Source of the DNA: Candidatus Sericytochromatia bacterium
GTDB lineage: Bacteria; Cyanobacteriota; Sericytochromatia; S15B-MN24; JAQBPE01
Length of the DNA: 47,161 nt
Assembly (NCBI GenBank): GCA_035285325.1
Contig: JAYKJB010000056.1
Span: 1-47,161, forward strand
Reading direction: 5' to 3'
The translations under genes and the position numbers were made by a program. Shown here one piece after another: positions 42,702-47,161 of this stretch (its first letter is position 1; every line of letters begins with the position of its first letter). The notes under the pieces were generated by a model, which saw only the letters and a list, made by a program, of their open reading frames with translations, was not told the DNA's origin and did not search any database.

Positions 42702-44160
42702 GGGGCAACTCCTCGCGATGTGTCGTGGCCGGGGCCAGCGATTCCACCTGTTTGATTCGCCGCCGGAGACGGGTGACGCGATGGCGCTGTGCCAGATACC
42801 GCAGGGTCTGCCACCAATGGCGCCAGTGCAATCCGCGTCTGCGCTGCACCAGTTCAAGTTCCGCAGAGGCCCAGGCGTGGGCCAGCACCACCTGCTGATG
42901 GTCCAGCCCCGAGGTCCTCACCAGGCCGGTATAGCCGTTGTAATCGCGGAAGTCGCCCTCGCGATGATAGCCCGCCTTGATGAAGGCTTCGCGGCTTTCC
43001 GTGCCAGGATAGGGGGTCATCAAGGAGACGCTGTACTCGCACGGCAGGGTTCGCGCGGTGGCGATCGTCTGACGAATGCTTTGCCAGGTTTCCGTCAGGG
43101 CGCCCACGATGAAGAAGCCCGTCACGGCAATACCCAGCTCCGCACAGGTCTGCATGTTCACCAGCACGCGTTTGAGGGCCTGCCCGTTCTGATGGATGTC
43201 GCGCAAAATCGTCTCATCGACGGATTCGACGCCGGTCATGATGCGGACGAAGCCTGCTTCCCTGAGACGCTCGAGATCCTGACGATTCAGCGCCTCCAGG
43301 TCGGTTTCGGTGGTGATGGCCAGCTGACGCTGGCCAGCCAACCGCTCGGCCAGGGCCATCAGGTGCGGCTTGCGCCAGGAAATGTTCGGGTCCCGGGTCT
43401 GCACCCGACGGGCGCCCATGTTGGCCAGGTGAGCGAATTCGGCTGCCAGGTGGTCGAGTGAGCGCGCCCGCCACTCGGCGCCCTGATAGACGAAGTACGG
43501 GCACATCGCGCAGCCTTTGGGACAGCCTCGGCTGGTCAACACGTAGTAGACGAAGTCGTCTGCGTGCCCCCTGCGCGTATAGGCCGCGCGGTCGACCCGA
43601 TGCCAGGCTGGAAAGGGCAAACTGTCCAGATTTTCAAGCGTCTGCCAGCTGGCCGGCGTGGCCGATTGGGGCGGACGCAGGACGGCCCGCTCGGCCTGGC
43701 CATCGAGGTAAGCGAGCAGGAGGGCCTCGACCTCGCCGTAGAGGACCGCATCACCCCGAAACTGCCCCAACCAGCGGGAGTGCGTCATTTTCGCGCAGGC
43801 GCCGAAGAGGAACACTTGCGCCCGGGGAAGGGCTGTGACCACGGCATTGGCCAGGGCCAGGTCCTCCTTCAGCGAGGGAAGGCTGATGCGCACGCCCACG
43901 TGCGTCGGGTTGGTCTCGCAGATGGCGGCGAGCGTTTGTCGGGCGTTCCAGCGCCGGGCGATCGCGTCGACGAAGCGGTTTGGAATGCCAGCCCGGTCTG
44001 CGAGCGCCAGCGCGTAAAGCAGGTCCAGCGCGGGAGTGGGAGGGCAGTAGCGGTTCCAGAGTCGTCGTTGGTAGGGCCGCGCGACGCCGACGCCTCCGGC
44101 CTTGTCGCGGTCGCTCACAAAACCGGGCATTTCAGGCGGATTGACGAGGCACAGATGCAT
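42691..44160 (-). CDS. B12-binding-type radical SAM protein
   Basis: The product has 489 residues. Residues about 1-160 form a cobalamin-binding-like Rossmann domain (LCLVNPPEMPG, then VGVRISLPS and VFLFGA). The radical SAM core follows at about 190-400 with cluster motif CPKGCAMC (Cx3Cx2C), then ETDLEALNRQDL and TGVESVDETILRDI. Such proteins methylate or rearrange unreactive carbons, and the fold resembles P-methylase and hopanoid/glycan enzymes of that class. Its substrate is not known. It lies inside an exopolysaccharide operon, 16 bases after ugd and overlapping the GT4 gene. ATG at 44160 has GGGAGG 6 bases upstream. Confidence 0.87.
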   Translation of the reverse strand: MHLCLVNPPEMPGFVSDRDKAGGVGVARPYQRRLWNRYCPPTPALDLLYALALADRAGIPNRFVDAIARRWNARQTLAAICETNPTHVGVRISLPSLKEDLALANAVVTALPRAQVFLFGACAKMTHSRWLGQFRGDAVLYGEVEALLLAYLDGQAERAVLRPPQSATPASWQTLENLDSLPFPAWHRVDRAAYTRRGHADDFVYYVLTSRGCPKGCAMCPYFVYQGAEWRARSLDHLAAEFAHLANMGARRVQTRDPNISWRKPHLMALAERLAGQRQLAITTETDLEALNRQDLERLREAGFVRIMTGVESVDETILRDIHQNGQALKRVLVNMQTCAELGIAVTGFFIVGALTETWQSIRQTIATARTLPCEYSVSLMTPYPGTESREAFIKAGYHREGDFRDYNGYTGLVRTSGLDHQQVVLAHAWASAELELVQRRRGLHWRHWWQTLRYLAQRHRVTRLRRRIKQVESLAPATTHREELPLGA

Positions 44161-44176
44161 GGTGACCTCCCTTTCC

Positions 44177-45574
44177 TCAACGCCCGATGCCGACATACAG
44201 AAAACCGAGCTCCCGCATCAGGGGCGGGTCGAACATGTTGCGCCCGTCGATGAAGACGTGATGCTGGTTCATCATCAAGCGCATGCGGCCCAGGTCGAGC
44301 GAATGAAATTCCGGCCATTCCGTGGCCAAGACCAGCGCATCGCAACCTTCGGCCATGGTGTAGGGGTCGTCGAAGACCTTCAGACCTGGCGCCAGCAAGC
44401 TCGCGTGGGCTGAGGCGACCGGGTCATAGCCGCGAACGGCGGCGCCGCGCTGCAGCAATTGCTGGGCCAGGGACAGGGCGGGGGCATCCCGCACGTCGTC
44501 CGTCTCAGGCTTGAAGGCCAGGCCGAGGAGGCCGATGGTTTTGCCCTTCAAGGTCTTCAGATGTTGTTGCAGCTTGAGCAGGGGCACCAGACGCTGGCTC
44601 TGGTTGACGTCGATGGTGGCCTTCAGCAGCGACGCATCGTAACCTGCTTCCCGGGCGATCTGCAGCATGGCCAGCAGGTCTTTGGGGAAACAGCTGCCGC
44701 CCCAGCCGATGCCGGCTTGCAGAAACTGGCGTCCGATGCGATGGTCGAGCCCGATCCCGTCGGCCACCGCCGTGACATCGGCTCCGACCCTTTCACAGAT
44801 GTTGGCCATCTCGTTGATGAAACTGATCTTGGTGGCCAGGAAACAGTTGGCCGCGTATTTGATCATCTCCGCCGAGTTGAGGTCCGTCACCACGAAGGGC
44901 ACGGGTGAGCGAGCGTCTGCGCCAGGAAAACGCTGCTCGATCAGGGGCAAGTACAACGCTCGCATGTGAGCCAGCGCTCTGGGGCTTGCGCTGCCGACCA
45001 CGATCCGGTCCGGATGTAGACTGTCGTGGATGGCCGAGCCCTCGCGCAGGAACTCCGGGCAACTCACCACGTCGAAGGAGGCCGGGCCGAGGGCCTCTGA
45101 GGCGCCGTCTTCGGGGGGACGTTGAGCTTTCCAGGCCGAGCCGACCCCCTGGCGAGTGGCGAGCCCTTCGCGCACCAACATGGCGACCCAATCGCCGCTT
45201 CCCACGGGAACGGTGCTCTTGTTGACGATGACCTTGTACGTATTGAGGCTCCGCCCGATCTCCCGGGCCACTCGCTCCACGGCGCTCAGGTCTGCCTCGC
45301 CGTGCTCGCCAGTGGGGGTGCCCACCGTGATGAAGATGGTGTCGGCTCGTTGCACCGCCGTCGCCACGTCGGTGGAAAAGGCCAGACGACCGCTGGCGCG
45401 TTGCGTATTCACCATTTCTGCCAGCCCAGGCTCGTAGATGGGCATCTCGGCGCGATTGAGGCCGGCGATTTTCTCGACGTGTTCATCGACGCACATCACA
45501 TCGTGTCCGATGTGGGCCAGGCAGGTACCCGTCACCAGCCCGACGTATCCTGTTCCAATCACGCAAATCCGCAT
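44177..45574 (-). CDS. ugd: UDP-glucose 6-dehydrogenase
   Basis: The product has 465 residues. NAD site GTGYVG (7-12), catalytic Cys in GWGGSCFPKD near residue 294, and the C-terminal UDP-binding LGLAFKPETDDVRDAPALSL. It oxidises UDP-glucose to UDP-glucuronate. Compared with common bacterial UGDs there is an extra segment of about 20 residues (GSAWKAQRPPEDGASEALGP, near residue 146) before CPEFLREG. It is the first gene of the glycan operon and indicates a uronic-acid polymer. ATG at 45574 has GGAGG 5 bases upstream. Confidence 0.92.
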   Translation of the reverse strand: MRICVIGTGYVGLVTGTCLAHIGHDVMCVDEHVEKIAGLNRAEMPIYEPGLAEMVNTQRASGRLAFSTDVATAVQRADTIFITVGTPTGEHGEADLSAVERVAREIGRSLNTYKVIVNKSTVPVGSGDWVAMLVREGLATRQGVGSAWKAQRPPEDGASEALGPASFDVVSCPEFLREGSAIHDSLHPDRIVVGSASPRALAHMRALYLPLIEQRFPGADARSPVPFVVTDLNSAEMIKYAANCFLATKISFINEMANICERVGADVTAVADGIGLDHRIGRQFLQAGIGWGGSCFPKDLLAMLQIAREAGYDASLLKATIDVNQSQRLVPLLKLQQHLKTLKGKTIGLLGLAFKPETDDVRDAPALSLAQQLLQRGAAVRGYDPVASAHASLLAPGLKVFDDPYTMAEGCDALVLATEWPEFHSLDLGRMRLMMNQHHVFIDGRNMFDPPLMRELGFLYVGIGR

Positions 45575-45765
45575 GCCGCCTCCATTTCTTCTGTGTCGCT
45601 CCGCGGTGTGACGCCTTCGGGCCATGTAACGCCAAAGTTCCTCGGCGCGACTGGTTGCAACGGACAAAAACGCTGGGCCGAGACGTTGCCCACGGGCTGA
45701 ATGAGGGCGGGCGCGGCGGGGAATGACGCCCCTGTCGATGCTGAGAACCGACGAGGCGCCACCGC

Positions 45766-46533
45766 TTGGAACCTGCCGCTGACCAGCCCTCCTCTACCGC
45801 CACGCTGCTGGCTGCGTGGTTGCTACGCGATGCGCAGGAGCATCCGGATGTTTGCCTGGCGCGCCTGGCCGAGGCGGCTGGCCCCGCAGTGTCCTGGGAG
45901 GCTTGGGGCAGGGAATGCCTGGCACTGGCCGAGTCCGGCCCAGCTTACGGCGTCCCGCAGGCTGAGGACCAGGCCTTGAACCGGGCCTTGCTCGAACTCG
46001 TGCTCGCGATCGCGCGGCGAACCCGCGCCCACGACCTGTACGCCCAGGCCTCTCGCTTGTTGATCCAGATGACGAGCCACGGAACGCCCGAAAAAAAATC
46101 CTCGCTGCGCGCAGCCTGGGAGTTGGCTCTCGAGGCCGAAGATTTTTCGTACCTGGTCTGGTTAGCCGCGCAGATGCAGCTCGAATTCGGCGAGGGGGCC
46201 CTGGAGTTAGCCCCCCTCTGGCAAGCCTGGCGATCCCGCGCGCAGCGTCGTGGTGATCGGCTTGCCTCGGCGGAGTCGGCGCTTTGCCTGGCGTTGCATC
46301 GGCGCGCCGCTCGCCAGGTGGCCTATGCCATTCCGCTCTTGGCGGAGGCTGCCGCAGGGTTTTCGGAGCTGGGGGATGATCGGGGCCAGGCGCGCGCGGT
46401 GGCCGCCTGGCTGAGCTGTGTGGGCGAGGAGGATGACCCCGCGGAAGCGCACCGCCTGGCCGATGTGCTGGCCCGCCTGATGGCCCGGACGGACGACCCC
46501 GACGTGCATCGCTGGCTGCTAGGTGGCTGGTGA
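45766..46533 (+). CDS. Helical hypothetical protein (TPR-like?)
   Basis: The product has 255 residues, almost entirely Ala/Leu-rich amphipathic helices of about 30-35 residues (ALNRALLELVLAIARRTRAHD, AYAIPLLAEAAAGFSELGDD), compatible with TPR-like repeats though no consensus could be confirmed. No signal peptide or membrane helix. Start is TTG at 45766 with a distant GAGG; no ATG lies upstream. It is divergent from ugd and convergent with the SRPBCC gene. Function unknown. Confidence 0.6.
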   Translation: MEPAADQPSSTATLLAAWLLRDAQEHPDVCLARLAEAAGPAVSWEAWGRECLALAESGPAYGVPQAEDQALNRALLELVLAIARRTRAHDLYAQASRLLIQMTSHGTPEKKSSLRAAWELALEAEDFSYLVWLAAQMQLEFGEGALELAPLWQAWRSRAQRRGDRLASAESALCLALHRRAARQVAYAIPLLAEAAAGFSELGDDRGQARAVAAWLSCVGEEDDPAEAHRLADVLARLMARTDDPDVHRWLLGGW

Positions 46534-46564
46534 GGCGATCCTGGGGCTCATTGGACCGTCGCTA

Positions 46565-47161
46565 TCAGGGGCGCCGAGAAGGTCCCGTCGACCCGGGGCG
46601 TGGTGAGGAGTCTGCGTGGCTCGTCTCAATGCGACGACGCACGGCGAGCAGCATCGTGGGCAGAGCCTGGCGCTGCAAAAAGCGGGTCACGGACGCCGGC
46701 ACGGGCTGGTGCGGCACGACGTGAACGCGGTAGCGCACGCCGGTGCCGTCTCCCAGGTGGGTGAACTCCCATTCGCCATCGTTTCGCAGGAGGTCCCCTC
46801 CCACCCCGTGCCAGCTGATACGGGTCGGTTCGAGGCGGCGTTCCGTGATCAGGGTGGTCAGGAAGGGCCCCTGGGCCCCGGTCTGCTCCACCACCTGAAA
46901 GTCGCGGGCCTCCTTGAGGCTCCTCGAACTGCGGGAGTGGGGCATGAATTCTGGAAATTTTTGATGGTCCCAGAGAACGGCGCGGCAAACCGACCAAGGG
47001 GCCCGCACAAATAACCTCGCCTCGACGGCCGCGCCGGAGTCCACGGGAAGATCGCGAAGCGTGACCTCGCCGCCGCGCTCCGCGGCCCAGGTCGGTCGCG
47101 ATGGCGTGGGGGTTGACCAGGCCGCCGGCGCGAGAGCGCAGAGCCCCAGCAGGCTAGCGAG
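46565..47161 (-). CDS. Exported SRPBCC/polyketide-cyclase-like protein, 5' end beyond window
   Basis: The frame is open to the window edge (at least 198 residues) and starts, as seen, with LASLLGLCALAPAAW, the end of a signal peptide, so the true start lies outside. About residues 40-185 have the SRPBCC pattern (VEARLFVRAPWSVCRAVLWD, PEFMPHSRSSRSL, then ISWHGVGGDLLRNDGEWEF). Members bind hydrophobic ligands; an exported form suggests lipid handling in the periplasm. A shorter frame beginning at a GTG (47044) would lose the signal peptide and is rejected. Ligand unknown. Confidence 0.75.
   Translation of the reverse strand, partial: LASLLGLCALAPAAWSTPTPSRPTWAAERGGEVTLRDLPVDSGAAVEARLFVRAPWSVCRAVLWDHQKFPEFMPHSRSSRSLKEARDFQVVEQTGAQGPFLTTLITERRLEPTRISWHGVGGDLLRNDGEWEFTHLGDGTGVRYRVHVVPHQPVPASVTRFLQRQALPTMLLAVRRRIETSHADSSPRPGSTGPSRRP

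Overview
This is a GC-rich bacterial chromosomal window with dense, mostly single-copy housekeeping and envelope genes. There is no phage, insertion sequence or CRISPR array. ClpC reads very much like the cyanobacterial protein. Together with the LytR-type LCP protein, the type IV pilin-like protein and the absence of any photosynthesis gene, this suggests a non-photosynthetic relative of Cyanobacteria (Sericytochromatia/Melainabacteria-like). That placement is an inference, not a demonstrated assignment.

Layout. 1-251: a tRNA operon (Pro, Gly, truncated Arg; minus strand) with a clean promoter. 248-2561: a PilZ/GGDEF cyclic-di-GMP pair and a small Cys-tailed protein. 2744-5687: a secreted beta-rich protein, an MFS carrier and a lipoprotein with its own promoter and terminator. 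5712-13562 (minus strand): the most unusual part, an operon of tandem-GNAT protein, PaaK-like adenylating enzyme, LuxE, a LuxC-PaaK fusion and an MFS exporter. It starts from an extended -10 promoter that appears to give a leaderless mRNA. Before luxE lies a 192-base gap with three TTGGAAC repeats, a seven-codon ORF and a hairpin. No luciferase genes are present, so this looks like a carboxylic-acid reduction pathway making an aldehyde or derived metabolite of unknown identity. 13712-14395: a lone pseudopilin. 14506-19361: a full pyruvate-dehydrogenase operon (E1alpha, E1beta, E2, E3).

19458-26884: a propeller lipoprotein, a small membrane protein, an LCP glycan transferase, then divergent nagZ and an anmK-murQ gene fusion that together form a peptidoglycan recycling block, followed by a GIY-YIG protein. 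26902-31561 (minus strand): a four-LysM membrane protein, a CxxC mini-protein behind a structured leader, a PolX-PHP protein whose polymerase site is lost, and a Nudix hydrolase. A perfect 35-base palindrome separates the Nudix gene from pepA (31673-33154). 33177-36379: clpC and an HspR-type MerR repressor with a HAIR-like operator over its promoter. 36658-39140: citrate synthase with a strong terminator, then a lipoprotein. 39195-45574 (minus strand): an exopolysaccharide operon (ugd, radical SAM, GT4, hexapeptide acyltransferase, flippase) ending in an intrinsic terminator. 45766-47161: a helical hypothetical protein and an SRPBCC protein cut by the window edge.

Many predicted starts were moved downstream of the longest reading frame to ATG/GTG/TTG codons with good Shine-Dalgarno spacing. 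GUG and UUG starts seem common here.
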